DNA from: CAYNST01 sp964434105 | GTDB lineage: Bacteria; Pseudomonadota; Gammaproteobacteria; Pseudomonadales; Cellvibrionaceae | Assembly (NCBI GenBank): GCA_964434105.1 | Contig: CAYSTJ010000010.1 | Location: 1 to 64,000, forward strand | Reading direction: 5' to 3' | DNA length: 64,000 nucleotides | Shown here: positions 34,796-43,929 of the stretch, piece by piece | Layout: every line of letters starts with the position of its first letter | Position numbering within the stretch: position 1 is the stretch's first letter | Translations under genes and position numbers: made by a program | Notes under the pieces: generated by a model | The model's database searches: none | Told to the model about the DNA's origin: nothing | What the model saw: the letters and a program-made list of their open reading frames with translations, nothing else

Positions 34796-36190
34796 GCGCG
34801 CTTCCAGCATTTTGATCGCAGCGGCCGCAGCCTGACGGACCTGTGCCGGTGCGGTGCCGCCGGTATGGTTGCGTGCTGCCACTGAGCCTTCCAGAGTCAA
34901 CACATCAAACACATCCTCCTTGATCTGTGGTCCAAAGCGCTGCAGCTCGGCCAGGCTCATGTCTGCCAGATCCTTGCCTGTGCCAACACCGTGCGCAACT
35001 GCTTTGCCCACAATTTCATGCGCATCACGGAATGCTACGCCGTTTCTGACCAGATAATCCGCCAGATCCGTGGCGGTTGAAAACCCGCGACGAGCGGCCT
35101 CGTGCATGGCTGCACGGTTAGCTTTAATGGCTGGAATCATGTCCGCAAAGGCCCGCAGACAGTCCTTGACCGTATCGACGGTATCAAACAGCGGTTCCTT
35201 GTCTTCCTGATTGTCCTTGTTATAGGCCAGGGGCTGGGACTTCATCAGCATCAACAGACTCATCAAATGGCCACAGACCCGCCCGCTTTTTCCTCGCACC
35301 AGCTCCGGCACGTCGGGATTTTTTTTCTGCGGCATTATCGAAGATCCGGTACAAAACCGGTCAGGCAGGTTGATAAACTGGAACTGGGACGACGTCCAAA
35401 GCACCAGCTCTTCGCTGATACGGGACATGTGGTTGAGCAACAGTGCGGCGAAACTGCTGAATTCGATGGCAAAGTCGCGATCGCTGACCGAATCGAGGGA
35501 ATTGCGGGTCGGGTGATCGAAGCCCAATAACTGACTGGTTTGCTGCCGGTCGATGGGATAGGTGGTACCGGCCAGCGCAGCCGCTCCGAGGGGACATTGG
35601 TTCATGCGGCGCCGACAGTCCTGCAACCGGCTATAGTCACGGTCGAGCATTTCGAACCACGCCAGCAGATGATGACCAAAGGTCACCGGCTGGGCAGTCT
35701 GCAGATGGGTGAAGCCCGGCATAATGGTTTCACTTTCATTCTCGGCCAGACGGGCAATGCCGGTTTGAAGACGCGTCAATTCACCGGCGATGTAGTCTAT
35801 CTCATCACGCAAATACAGGCGGATATCGGTGGCGACCTGGTCGTTGCGGGAACGCCCGGTATGCAGCTTTTTGCCGGTAATACCAATACGCTGGGTCAGC
35901 GCCGACTCGATGTTCATATGCACATCTTCGAGCTCGACCGTCCAGGTAAACTGACCTGCCTCGATCTCTGCCTGAATGGCGCTCAAACCGTCGTCAATTG
36001 CCTTGAGCTCGGCTGCTGACAGGACGCCTGCGGCTTCCAGCATGGTGGCATGCGCCCTGGAACCGGCGATATCCTGCCGGTAAAGCCGTTGATCAAATTG
36101 CACCGAGGCAGTAAATCGCTGCACAAACGTATCGGTTGGCTCGCTGAACCGCCCGCCCCACAGCGTGCTGGTCTGATCTGAATCGTTCAT
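34793..36190 (-). CDS. argH: Argininosuccinate lyase
   Basis: 465 residues, full family length, from the ATG that begins MNDSDQTSTLWGGRF; a frame to 36271 has no support. Catalyses argininosuccinate to arginine and fumarate, the last step of arginine synthesis. Signatures: LHTGRSRNDQVATD, the histidine region PGFTHLQTAQPVTFGHH, and the flexible-loop signature GSSIMPQKKNPD at about 280-292 with the catalytic serine. The TAG stop is the terminal three bases of a mobile-element repeat. Divergent from algZ, as in Pseudomonas. Confidence 0.97.
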   Translation of the reverse strand: MNDSDQTSTLWGGRFSEPTDTFVQRFTASVQFDQRLYRQDIAGSRAHATMLEAAGVLSAAELKAIDDGLSAIQAEIEAGQFTWTVELEDVHMNIESALTQRIGITGKKLHTGRSRNDQVATDIRLYLRDEIDYIAGELTRLQTGIARLAENESETIMPGFTHLQTAQPVTFGHHLLAWFEMLDRDYSRLQDCRRRMNQCPLGAAALAGTTYPIDRQQTSQLLGFDHPTRNSLDSVSDRDFAIEFSSFAALLLNHMSRISEELVLWTSSQFQFINLPDRFCTGSSIMPQKKNPDVPELVRGKSGRVCGHLMSLLMLMKSQPLAYNKDNQEDKEPLFDTVDTVKDCLRAFADMIPAIKANRAAMHEAARRGFSTATDLADYLVRNGVAFRDAHEIVGKAVAHGVGTGKDLADMSLAELQRFGPQIKEDVFDVLTLEGSVAARNHTGGTAPAQVRQAAAAAIKMLEAR

Positions 36191-36318
36191 AAAGACTCCT
36201 GACTTGGATTTGCTACACTGCATAGAGAAATAAAAAACGTAACTATTCAGCTCACGCCCCGAGTTACCCATAGCTGCGTAAAAAAATGGTCATTTACACA
36301 AGTAAACTTACATTTTTC

Positions 36319-36377
36319 GCCTCGCTCTGAACACATCTGGATGCGATCTGCACAGTTACGAAGCGAGCTGAAAGTGA
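36319..36377. repeat. Intergenic direct repeat, copy 1
   Basis: About 59 bp. Core GCGATCTGCACAGTTACG, followed 5-8 bases later by GAGC and then GTGAC. Partner at 36547-36605. Confidence 0.55.
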
Positions 36378-36546
36378 CTAAAAAACAATAAATATTCGCG
36401 CCCGATTTGCTGTACCTGCCAAATGAGGGCAGCCTTAAAAATTTGGTCACAAACCTGTATGGAACAGGTTTGAAGCCGACCAGCCGGTCCGGAGGGCAGG
36501 GCACGGCGCGTGCGGCCTACTTACCCGACCCGCCTCATACTGTCGG

Positions 36547-36605
36547 CCTGCACTGAACAAATCAGGGCGCGATCTGAACAGTTACGGCATGAGCGGCATC
36601 GTGAC
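36547..36605. repeat. Intergenic direct repeat, copy 2
   Basis: Core GCGATCTGAACAGTTACG with the same flanking CTGAACA upstream and GAGC/GTGAC downstream as copy 1. Confidence 0.55.
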
Positions 36606-36761
36606 CGAAAACACAAGCGCCGGACCGAAAGCCAAAACCCTGAGCCGACACGGGCGGCAATTCGGCACAGCCCGCTCTGACCGGACCGCGATTGTAAACA
36701 AACCAGCGCGCAATGGATAACGCTACCCGTCAATTTGAGCTGAAAAGCCTGGAATTCGATC

Positions 36762-37799
36762 ATGTCCACCACCCTGCCTGCCGAACGTGGCGACTTTCTC
36801 CCCAATCTCTGCACCGTGCAGGCGGTGTTTCACCTGGTACTCGTCGGTGAATTGCTCGCCATTGCGCTGACCCTGTTCGACCGCGGGTTGATAAATTTCA
36901 ATTGGCACCTGCTTGGACTGCTGTCGATGCTGATCCAGTGGATAATGCTGTGCAGCGCGGCCTGCCTGTGTCCGCTGCGCCCGTGGTTGCGTCGGCGCAG
37001 TCCTTTACAGGCGGGGCTGGCGAGCTATCTGGTGGTGCTGATCATCACCCTGTTTTTCTCCGTACTGAGCAGTTTCGCACAGGACGATACGAGCCACTTT
37101 CTCGACAGGGTGCTAAGCCACCTTTTGATTGCGGCGGTTTTTGCGGGCATTGTGTTGCGTTATTTTTATCTGCAGCAGCAGCTTCGCAATCAGCAACAGG
37201 CCGAACTGAACGCGCGTATACAGGCCCTGCAGGCACGTATCAGGCCGCACTTTCTGTTCAACAGCATGAACTCCATTGCCAGCCTCATCGACTACGACCC
37301 CGCCTCTGCCGAAAGGCTGATTGTCGACCTGTGCGAACTGTTCCGCGCGTCGCTGAACGAGCCCGGCCTGGTGCCTCTACAACAGGAAATTGACCTGTGT
37401 GAACGCTTTATCAGCATAGAACAGACCCGCCTCGGCGCGCGCCTGAAAGTGGACTGGCAAACCACGCACATCCCTGATACGGAGATCCCCGGACTGCTAC
37501 TGCAACCCCTGATCGAGAATGCCATCGTCCACGGGATTCAGCCGCTGCGGGACGGTGGCACGATTCGCATCCATATTGAAGAAATCGCGGAAACCTGCCG
37601 CATACAGATCACCAACCCGATCGGCTCCGGCGCCCAGCGCACGGCCAAAGGCCATGGCCTGGCGCTGGATAATATCCGCCATCGCCTGCGCGCCCACTTT
37701 GGCAAGCAGGCCAGCATGACGGCGTCGATGGATGATGATCAATATCAGGTTGAACTGATTCTGCCATTACAGAAACCCAAAGCCGTTAGTGTCTGTTGA
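36762..37799 (+). CDS. algZ: LytS-type sensor histidine kinase AlgZ (FimS)
   Basis: 345 residues. Four membrane helices occupy residues about 20-140. The His_kinase (LytS/YehU) domain follows, with the phospho-acceptor in RPHFLFNSMNSIASL at about 164-178. The ATP-binding end includes LLLQPLIENAIVHGI and GHGLALDNIRHRL. In Pseudomonas AlgZ works with AlgR to control surface behaviour. Its position divergent from argH supports orthology. The usual next gene, algR, lies 2.7 kb away because two other genes intervene. Its last codons VSVC and the stop fall in a mobile-element-like repeat. Confidence 0.88.
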   Translation: MSTTLPAERGDFLPNLCTVQAVFHLVLVGELLAIALTLFDRGLINFNWHLLGLLSMLIQWIMLCSAACLCPLRPWLRRRSPLQAGLASYLVVLIITLFFSVLSSFAQDDTSHFLDRVLSHLLIAAVFAGIVLRYFYLQQQLRNQQQAELNARIQALQARIRPHFLFNSMNSIASLIDYDPASAERLIVDLCELFRASLNEPGLVPLQQEIDLCERFISIEQTRLGARLKVDWQTTHIPDTEIPGLLLQPLIENAIVHGIQPLRDGGTIRIHIEEIAETCRIQITNPIGSGAQRTAKGHGLALDNIRHRLRAHFGKQASMTASMDDDQYQVELILPLQKPKAVSVC

Positions 37800-37808
37800 C
37801 GTTTTATC
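37787..37808 (+). repeat. TIR-like sequence overlapping the algZ stop
   Basis: TAGTGTCTGTTGACGTTTTA matches the terminal repeat of the element at 34513-34795 at 18 of 22 positions over the full span. The algZ TGA lies inside it. No convincing second end was found downstream. Confidence 0.5.
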
Positions 37809-37858
37809 GGCACTACTGCCGGGGCGGCGCCTGCACCGACCGTCAATTCAACCCGCCT

Positions 37859-38722
37859 TTAAAGCGCATCAACATCCAGCCAGTATTCCGGTTTATGCAG
37901 CGGCGTTTGCGGGGGCAGATCCGGAACCTGCAGGACGAACCTTTTGCGGTTTTTCAGGTTTGATTTTTCCAGCGCATCTTTTACCATGGTGTGGTTATAA
38001 AAAAATTCGTCAAAGGCGCCCGCCTCCAGCGCCCGATCCAGTGCCGTGTGAAGTTGTGCGGCCAGGGCTGGATCTTCCTGTCGAACAAAAAAATAAAACG
38101 GCAGGGTGTAGACCAGCACAATATTTTTCTCGACGGTCAGGTCCAACTGTGGATGGGCTGCCAGTTCTGTCCATGGCTCCAGCACACCACGCGGAAAGCC
38201 GTCGAACCGCTGGCCGTCGGTCATAAAAAACAGATTCTGATATTTACTGGTGGTGACGACTTTCAAACCGTTGCTGCGGAGGATGGTGACATCCGGCCAC
38301 CCTACTCCCTGGCCCAGCACCAATGCCTGCAGGTCGGGCAGGCTTTGCACCTGATTGAAATAAATTTGCCGGCCCGGGTGAATGATCATGATACGGTGAC
38401 CCAGCAGCCCTTTCATGATCGGGAAGCGGACCGGGCTGTAGCTGCGCTCCAGGTCGGGCCGGGTGGCAGCCCAATAGATATCGAATCGGCCCGCGGCCAT
38501 ATCTTCAAATACCCGTTGCTGCGTCGCCGTGACCGTCTCGATCTCCAGCGTGTTGCTGCCTTCCATATACTGCGTGGCTATCCGCAATACACCGATGGCA
38601 TACTCATCCAGAGGATGGGATGACTGTGAAACCTTGAAGGAACGGCTGTGTCCGGGCGCGCTGTGTAACACCACGGTAACCAGTAATAAAAAACAGGCCT
38701 TGTTAAATATTCTGGATTGCAT
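37859..38722 (-). CDS. Periplasmic substrate-binding protein, family 3-like
   Basis: 287 residues from the ATG giving a signal peptide CFLLLVTVVLHSAPGHS. The mature part has the PBP2 pattern: YAIGVLRIATQYM, then MAAGRFDIYWAATRPDLE (the ligand-lobe hinge style of amino-acid binding proteins), GVGWPDVTILRSNGLKVV, and FFYNHTMVKDAL near the end. No permease genes adjoin, so it may act as a sensor partner or be an orphan. Inserted with the xylanase between algZ and algR, on the opposite strand to both. Confidence 0.72.
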   Translation of the reverse strand: MQSRIFNKACFLLLVTVVLHSAPGHSRSFKVSQSSHPLDEYAIGVLRIATQYMEGSNTLEIETVTATQQRVFEDMAAGRFDIYWAATRPDLERSYSPVRFPIMKGLLGHRIMIIHPGRQIYFNQVQSLPDLQALVLGQGVGWPDVTILRSNGLKVVTTSKYQNLFFMTDGQRFDGFPRGVLEPWTELAAHPQLDLTVEKNIVLVYTLPFYFFVRQEDPALAAQLHTALDRALEAGAFDEFFYNHTMVKDALEKSNLKNRKRFVLQVPDLPPQTPLHKPEYWLDVDAL

Positions 38723-38951
38723 ATCCGGTATCCTGGGCTGATTGACGCGACGGACCGGGTATCTGGGTGCGCCTGACCTGCTGACTGACAGCACCAATAC
38801 CACAGTTTTGGGCTTTCTAACTATAGTCGATAAGCGGATGAGATAAAAACATGTTCAACTGGCCGCCTTATGGTTATAAGTACTATAATGATTTTTTCGA
38901 CCTTTTTGGGTCCGACGGGCACACTAACTTCAAGCATTTTCGGAGAATTCT

Positions 38952-40091
38952 ATGCACTACTCCCGCCGACGGTTGTTCAAGCAAAGCGCAGCTATCGCCG
39001 CTATTATCGCAAGCGCCAAGGTACAGGCACTGAACAAGGCATTACAGGAGACCGGATTGAAAGATCTGTACAAAGACGATTTCCATCTGGGCACTGCCAT
39101 TGGAAACCAGCTTATGGCCCAATCGGATCCCGGTTATCTGAACCTGGTACGCCGTGAGTTTAATGCGCTTACCATGGAAAACGCGATGAAATGGGCGCTC
39201 ATTCAGCCGGAAGAAGGCCGTTGGGAATGGACACTGCCGGACCGCTTCATGGAATTTGGCGAAGCCAATAAGATGTATATGGTTGGCCATGTCCTGGTCT
39301 GGCATTCGCAGGTGCCGGACTGGGTGTTCAAAGGCAGAAGGAACCGGGCGGCCCGGGCAAAAGTCGTGCGCCAGCGAATGCAGAATCATATCGCTACGGT
39401 GGCTGGCCGCTACAAGGGCCGCATACACGCGTGGGACGTGGTCAATGAAGCCGTGGACGAGGGCAAAGGCTGGCGCAAAAGCGCCTGGTTCAAATCGCTG
39501 GGGTCGCGTTTTATGGATGAGGCGTTCAACCTTGCCCATGAAGTCGACAACAGCGCCCAGCTGCTTTACAACGACTACAACATGCACAACCCGAAGAAGC
39601 GCGCCTTCGTCGTCGATTTCGTCCGGCGGTTCAAGAAGCGCGGCGTCCCGATTCACGGCATTGGTATGCAGGGCCATATCGGGCTGGACTTCCCCGATAC
39701 ACGTGAATTTGAAGCCAGTATTGAGGCTTTTGCCGCGGAAGGCATGCGCGTGCACATTACGGAGCTCGATCTCGATGTCCTGCCGGTGGCCTGGGAATAT
39801 CTGGGCGCGGAGATTTCCACCGAATTCGAATACTCAGATGCGTTGAATCCCTACCCGGACGGTCTGCCGCCGGCCATACAGCAGCAACTGACCGACCGCT
39901 ACGTTGAATATTTCAAACTGTTTCTTAAGCATCGCGACAAGATTGACCGGGTTACCTTCTGGGGCACATCCGATGCCGAGTCATGGAAAAATGGTTTTCC
40001 CGTCAAAGGACGCACCAACTATCCCTTGCTGTTTGACCGCAAATACCAGCCCAAGCCGGCCTATTTCGGGATTAAATCCCTCAAATCGTGA
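38952..40091 (+). CDS. GH10 endo-1,4-beta-xylanase
   Basis: 379 residues with a twin-arginine type signal (SRRRLFKQSAA, then IAAIIASAKVQA). The catalytic domain covers almost all the rest: the GH10 substrate pocket (TMENAMKWALIQPEEG, GHVLVWHSQVPDW), acid/base E166 in WDVVNEAVDE, nucleophile E271 in HITELDLDV, and WGTSDAESW near the end. It cleaves internal xylan bonds. No carbohydrate-binding module. TATAAT at 38884-38889 may be its -10 element, and a strong terminator follows. A folded Tat export route would be unusual but possible for a xylanase. Confidence 0.95.
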   Translation: MHYSRRRLFKQSAAIAAIIASAKVQALNKALQETGLKDLYKDDFHLGTAIGNQLMAQSDPGYLNLVRREFNALTMENAMKWALIQPEEGRWEWTLPDRFMEFGEANKMYMVGHVLVWHSQVPDWVFKGRRNRAARAKVVRQRMQNHIATVAGRYKGRIHAWDVVNEAVDEGKGWRKSAWFKSLGSRFMDEAFNLAHEVDNSAQLLYNDYNMHNPKKRAFVVDFVRRFKKRGVPIHGIGMQGHIGLDFPDTREFEASIEAFAAEGMRVHITELDLDVLPVAWEYLGAEISTEFEYSDALNPYPDGLPPAIQQQLTDRYVEYFKLFLKHRDKIDRVTFWGTSDAESWKNGFPVKGRTNYPLLFDRKYQPKPAYFGIKSLKS

Positions 40092-40105
40092 ATCGGGTTA
40101 TTGTT

Positions 40106-40138
40106 GAGAACGGCCTGACAGGGCCGTTCTGTTTTTTA
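40106..40138 (+). terminator. Rho-independent terminator after the xylanase gene
   Basis: AGAACGGCC and GGCCGTTCT form a nine-pair stem around TGACAG, followed directly by GTTTTTTAT. Located 15 bases past the stop. Confidence 0.92.
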
Positions 40139-40482
40139 TAACCGGCGCTGCATTTCGCTCGATTCCGCCCCGTCAATAGTCCATCAATGTTTGATCCAGC
40201 CTGACACCGCCTGCCTACTTTATTGTTATTATTCAGATAATTCGGAACACCTTTCGAATTGGTGAAATATTGGTCATGACCTACACTTTAATCATGACGA
40301 CGTTCCCTGCGGGTCCTGGCCCCAGAGACTGACCCCGAACAATGACGCGATTTGCGCTCTGATCGCTGTTATGTACGCCGTCGAGTATGCTGCCGGTACC
40401 CAGCCGGCAGGCTGTATCCACCAAGACCTTGGCGCCCAGGGCTGGACCGCCTGAGGTAAATGAGCCGTTAACGGATGAAGTC
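40139..40482. other. Intergenic region upstream of algR
   Basis: About 340 bases without a gene. Near 40310-40340, GGGTCCTGGCCCCAGAGACTGACCCCG resembles the hairpin at 59699-59717 and may be a dispersed REP-like repeat (listed in two parts here only for length). The algR promoter is expected here. Confidence 0.4.
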
Positions 40483-41217
40483 ATGCAAGTGCTAGTTGTC
40501 GATGACGAATTACTGGCGCGCGAACGCGCCAAGCGCCTGATCAATACGCTGGACGATTACCAGGTGGTCGGTGAAGCAGATAACGGCGAGGCCTGTCTGG
40601 AAGCCATTCAGACACTCGACCCGGATATTGTTTTGCTGGATATTTCCATGCCCGGCGAAGACGGTATTCAGGTTGCCAGACGTATCGCCGATCTTGAACA
40701 ACCACCAGCGGTTATTTTCTGTACGGCATTTAATGAATACGCGGTGGAAGCCTTCGAAACCCTGGCAACCGGTTACCTGTTGAAGCCGATGAAGGAAGCG
40801 CAACTGCAGTCAGCGCTTGAAAAAGCCGTCCGGATAAACAAACTGCAAAAAGCCTCCCGGGCCAACAGCGGGGAAGATCCAAACCGCCGGAAAAATATTG
40901 CGGCAAAAACCCGTCGCGGCGTCGAGTTGGTTCCCATTGAAGATATTTTCTGTTTTATCGCTGATCAGAAGTACGTGACCATTCTGCACAAAAACGGGGA
41001 AACCCTGATTGATGACACCCTGAAGGACCTGGAAAAAGAATTTGAAAAGCATTTTATCCGCGTTCACCGCAATGCGCTGGTGGCCGTCAATTTTATTGAG
41101 CGTCTTATCCGTACGTCCTCCGGTCAGTATGAACTCAAACTAAAGGACCTCAAGTTTCGGCCAACTGTCAGTCGCCGTCATGTAACGGCGGTGCGGGAAT
41201 TACTGGGAAACCTCTGA
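40483..41217 (+). CDS. algR: LytTR response regulator AlgR
   Basis: 244 residues from the ATG at 40483; the longer frame has no support. Receiver domain 1-120: VLVVDDELLARERA at the start, phospho-acceptor D54 region in DPDIVLLDISMPGEDG, then FCTAFNEYAVEAFE and YLLKPM. Linker, then the LytTR DNA-binding domain (RRGVELVPIEDIFCFIADQKYVTI in parts, FIRVHRNALVAVNFI, YELKLKDLKFRPTVSRRH). It matches AlgR in length and layout. Cognate kinase AlgZ is 2.7 kb upstream. Confidence 0.9.
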   Translation: MQVLVVDDELLARERAKRLINTLDDYQVVGEADNGEACLEAIQTLDPDIVLLDISMPGEDGIQVARRIADLEQPPAVIFCTAFNEYAVEAFETLATGYLLKPMKEAQLQSALEKAVRINKLQKASRANSGEDPNRRKNIAAKTRRGVELVPIEDIFCFIADQKYVTILHKNGETLIDDTLKDLEKEFEKHFIRVHRNALVAVNFIERLIRTSSGQYELKLKDLKFRPTVSRRHVTAVRELLGNL

Positions 41218-41345
41218 GCATCGGCCCGAGCCGGCCGGCCAGCCCGCAATGTTGCCGGTGAAGCCAGCTTGCTGAACGAGGGCACAGCGCCGGACCTGTG
41301 CTGGCGGCCGGTCGGCGCGGGCTTATTCAGGTTCGACTCAGGCAC

Positions 41346-42434
41346 TCACTCCGGTGCCTGCTCAGGCGCTTCGCCGGTCCCGACAGCCGCCCGCGATTCG
41401 AGAAATTCGCGAATAAATATTCCCCAAAACGCCATAAACAAAGCGGCGATCAATGGCCCTACGACAAACCCATTGATACCAAACAGCGACAGGCCGCCCA
41501 ATGTTGACAGCAAGACGAGATAGTCCGGCATTTTGGTATCGCGTCCAACCAGAATGGGCCGTAAAAGATTATCAACCAGACCGATGACCAGCCCGCCGAA
41601 GGCAATTAAAATTATCGCTTCGAACCTCTCACCACTGGCAAACAGATAAATCGCCACGGGCAACCATATAATGGCAGCGCCAACAGCCGGCACCAACGAA
41701 GCGATGGCCATAACGGTTCCCCAAAGCAAAGCCCCGGGAATGCCCAACACCCAGAATATAAAACCGCCCAGCGCGCCCTGCACCACCGCCACCACCATAT
41801 TGCCTTTGACCGTTGCCCGTGTCACTTCGGCAAACTTGCTGAACAACAGTCGCTCTCTCTCGTCACCGAGCGGCAGTGCCCTGATCATCAAATGAATGAT
41901 GGACTCGCCGTCGCGCAGAAGAAAAAATGCTACATAGAGCATGACGCCAGTATCCAGCGCCAGACCGAATGCATTCTGACCGATGGTCAATGTGTGCTGC
42001 GCCAAAAATTTCCCGCCTGCCATACCGGCTTCTGTCGCTCGCTGACGCAGATCATCCAGCGTCACACCAAAAGGCGTCAGCCATACGTTTAGACTGGTGA
42101 ATGACGAGGTTAATTTTTCCACGCGCTCCGGCAGCCCGTCTTTACCTTTTTCCAGCTGATGATAAATATCAACCGCCTGTGAAACCACCGAAGACACAGT
42201 AAAGATGACGGGGATGATAACGATGAATACACAGAGAAGCAGCGTACACAACGCCGCCAGGTTACGCCAGCCAGGCACTCTGTCCTGAATCCACTGTTGT
42301 GCCGGTGCAAAGATTATGGCTATGGCAATCGCCCAGAAAATAGGGGCAAAAAATGGGCCGAGCAACCAGAGAAACGCTAACGATACCAGGAGTAACAGCC
42401 AGAGGAATGACGCATTCTCAATGGATCTGGACAT
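41346..42434 (-). CDS. AI-2E transporter / PerM family membrane protein
   Basis: 362 residues, seven to eight membrane helices. N-terminal pairs FLWLLLLVSLAFLWLLGP and PIFWAIAIAIIF, a central soluble region (about 85-140), then the conserved VPAVGAAIIWLPVAIYLF, DNLLRPILVGRDTKMPDYLVLLSTLGGLSLFGINGFVVGPL in successive segments. Members export small molecules or exchange Na+/H+; the substrate is not predictable. Convergent with algR. Transcribed alone. Confidence 0.88.
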   Translation of the reverse strand: MSRSIENASFLWLLLLVSLAFLWLLGPFFAPIFWAIAIAIIFAPAQQWIQDRVPGWRNLAALCTLLLCVFIVIIPVIFTVSSVVSQAVDIYHQLEKGKDGLPERVEKLTSSFTSLNVWLTPFGVTLDDLRQRATEAGMAGGKFLAQHTLTIGQNAFGLALDTGVMLYVAFFLLRDGESIIHLMIRALPLGDERERLLFSKFAEVTRATVKGNMVVAVVQGALGGFIFWVLGIPGALLWGTVMAIASLVPAVGAAIIWLPVAIYLFASGERFEAIILIAFGGLVIGLVDNLLRPILVGRDTKMPDYLVLLSTLGGLSLFGINGFVVGPLIAALFMAFWGIFIREFLESRAAVGTGEAPEQAPE

Positions 42435-42633
42435 AGAAAAAATCCTTGTATGAAATACCAGTCGGTGAAATTGACGACCTCTGACGGGAGGCAGCCGGAA
42501 TTAACCCATGGGCACAATAAACCTGTGAACTGTGTCGTTGTGCCCGCAATACCGCGCGGCAACCTTCTGCCGCCGCATGCCACGCCCCTTACCCTGTTCG
42601 ATAACGACCGTGGCTATCTGGCAACCTCCAGCT

Positions 42634-43584
42634 TCAGCTCACTTCGGCTTCTATGGTGTTGTGCCAGACAAAATTCAGTTTGACCAGCAACCCTTCCGGG
42701 CGATTGGCGAGCGCTGCCACCTGCACGTCGGGATGGCCCTTGCCAAAAACCATGCTGCGACTCACGGTTCCCAGGTCGACCACCGGTATGGGTTCACGCC
42801 GTTCCAGCTGCCGGTTAACAAACCGGCTGACGGAAAACTTGAGCGGTATGTGTTTCTTGAATACCTTGACCGCTGTGGTGATATCCAGATCCTTTAGCTC
42901 CGGCGTTGCCACAATGGATGTGCCCCGGGCTGTCAGCGTCAGGGTCGCCGCCTGACCCTGCAGCGTTACCTGCGGAATCTTTATTGGAAAGCTGTGCCAG
43001 CGGCCGAACAGTTGCACGAACACTCTCAGTTTTGCACGTACTTTTAGCGTCAGGTTGGATAATATCACCGGATTGCCGATCTGTACGTCCGGTGCGGACA
43101 CCACCGTTAAAGATAGCCCCATGATTTCGACCCGGCTGCGTTTTTTGTCTGGTAGCGAATCGGCCCTGTCCCGCTCCGGGGTGTCGCCCTCCGGCGTGTC
43201 ATCCACACAGGCTCCGGCGAGATCGAGATCACTACGGTCTTCGGATATGCCGGCAATGGTATCCTCGAGGTCGGCCGTGTCCAGCCGCTCTTCAATGTCA
43301 TCACCTGGCATATCCTGCGGAAATGTCACTGAGAAATCACCCCAGCTTGCGGGTTTCTCTTCGGGCTCCTGGTCGGGCAGTATGGTCGGCATCTCCCCAG
43401 CGACGTCCTCCACCCCGGCACTGTCGGCGTGTGCCGGCCCGGCGGTAGCCGCCTGATCGTTTTCGAGGAAATGCATTTCCAGCGGGAATTCGATGCTTTG
43501 CAATAGTTTCTGCGCCAACTGGGTGTTCAGAAAAAACTGGATATCGCTTGTCTGACTGGAAAAAATCTGTTCATTATCCGCCAT
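42634..43584 (-). CDS. Acidic protein of unknown function
   Basis: 316 residues from the ATG six bases after GGAG, starting MADNEQIFSSQTSDIQFFLN; the frame continues to 43776 with weaker start support. Residues about 60-160 are strongly acidic and low in complexity (EEKPASWGDFSVTFPQ, DIEERLDTADLEDTIAG). The C-terminal 150 residues look like a beta-rich domain (GLSLTVVSAPDVQIGNPVIL, LTLTARGTSIVATPELKDLDI). No family recognised and no signal peptide. Divergent from the hybrid kinase gene. Confidence 0.6.
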   Translation of the reverse strand: MADNEQIFSSQTSDIQFFLNTQLAQKLLQSIEFPLEMHFLENDQAATAGPAHADSAGVEDVAGEMPTILPDQEPEEKPASWGDFSVTFPQDMPGDDIEERLDTADLEDTIAGISEDRSDLDLAGACVDDTPEGDTPERDRADSLPDKKRSRVEIMGLSLTVVSAPDVQIGNPVILSNLTLKVRAKLRVFVQLFGRWHSFPIKIPQVTLQGQAATLTLTARGTSIVATPELKDLDITTAVKVFKKHIPLKFSVSRFVNRQLERREPIPVVDLGTVSRSMVFGKGHPDVQVAALANRPEGLLVKLNFVWHNTIEAEVS

Positions 43585-43929
43585 ATGGGCTCCATCGGTG
43601 TGCAGAATACAGTTTCCGGGCTGCGCGGTTTGCCTGGCGAGTATAACAGGCAATTCTCTCACCATGCCGTCGTCAACACTGGTCACCATTGCGTTTAAAT
43701 CGGAATTTTGGCCTGTAATGCGTTCTTCCGGCATCACGGCTGTGGGTATTTTTATTAATCGTAAAACATCTGTCATACTTCAAACACTTTTCCCCTGCGG
43801 CCAACCCGTTACTTACAGGCGTAACCGCAGTCGTGTTCTGTCGCGCATTCCGGAATTTACCCAGCTCGCAACCGGGCGACTCTGATATTGACCCGCCACA
43901 TTGCGCCTGCACACATACTGGAGTACCGG

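Larger units (their letters stand above)
36191..36761. other. argH-algZ divergent intergenic region with duplicated module
   Basis: 570 bases with no credible gene. It contains two related segments, 36319-36377 and 36547-36605, sharing CTGAACA, ATC-GG and GCGATCTG-ACAGTTACG at the same spacing. They may be paired binding sites or an old duplication controlling argH and algZ. Confidence 0.5.

Noticed and set aside
37800..37860. A complete second MITE starting at the algZ stop
   Set aside because: No matching inverted end was found; GACCGTCAA near 37842 is too short and diverged to count.
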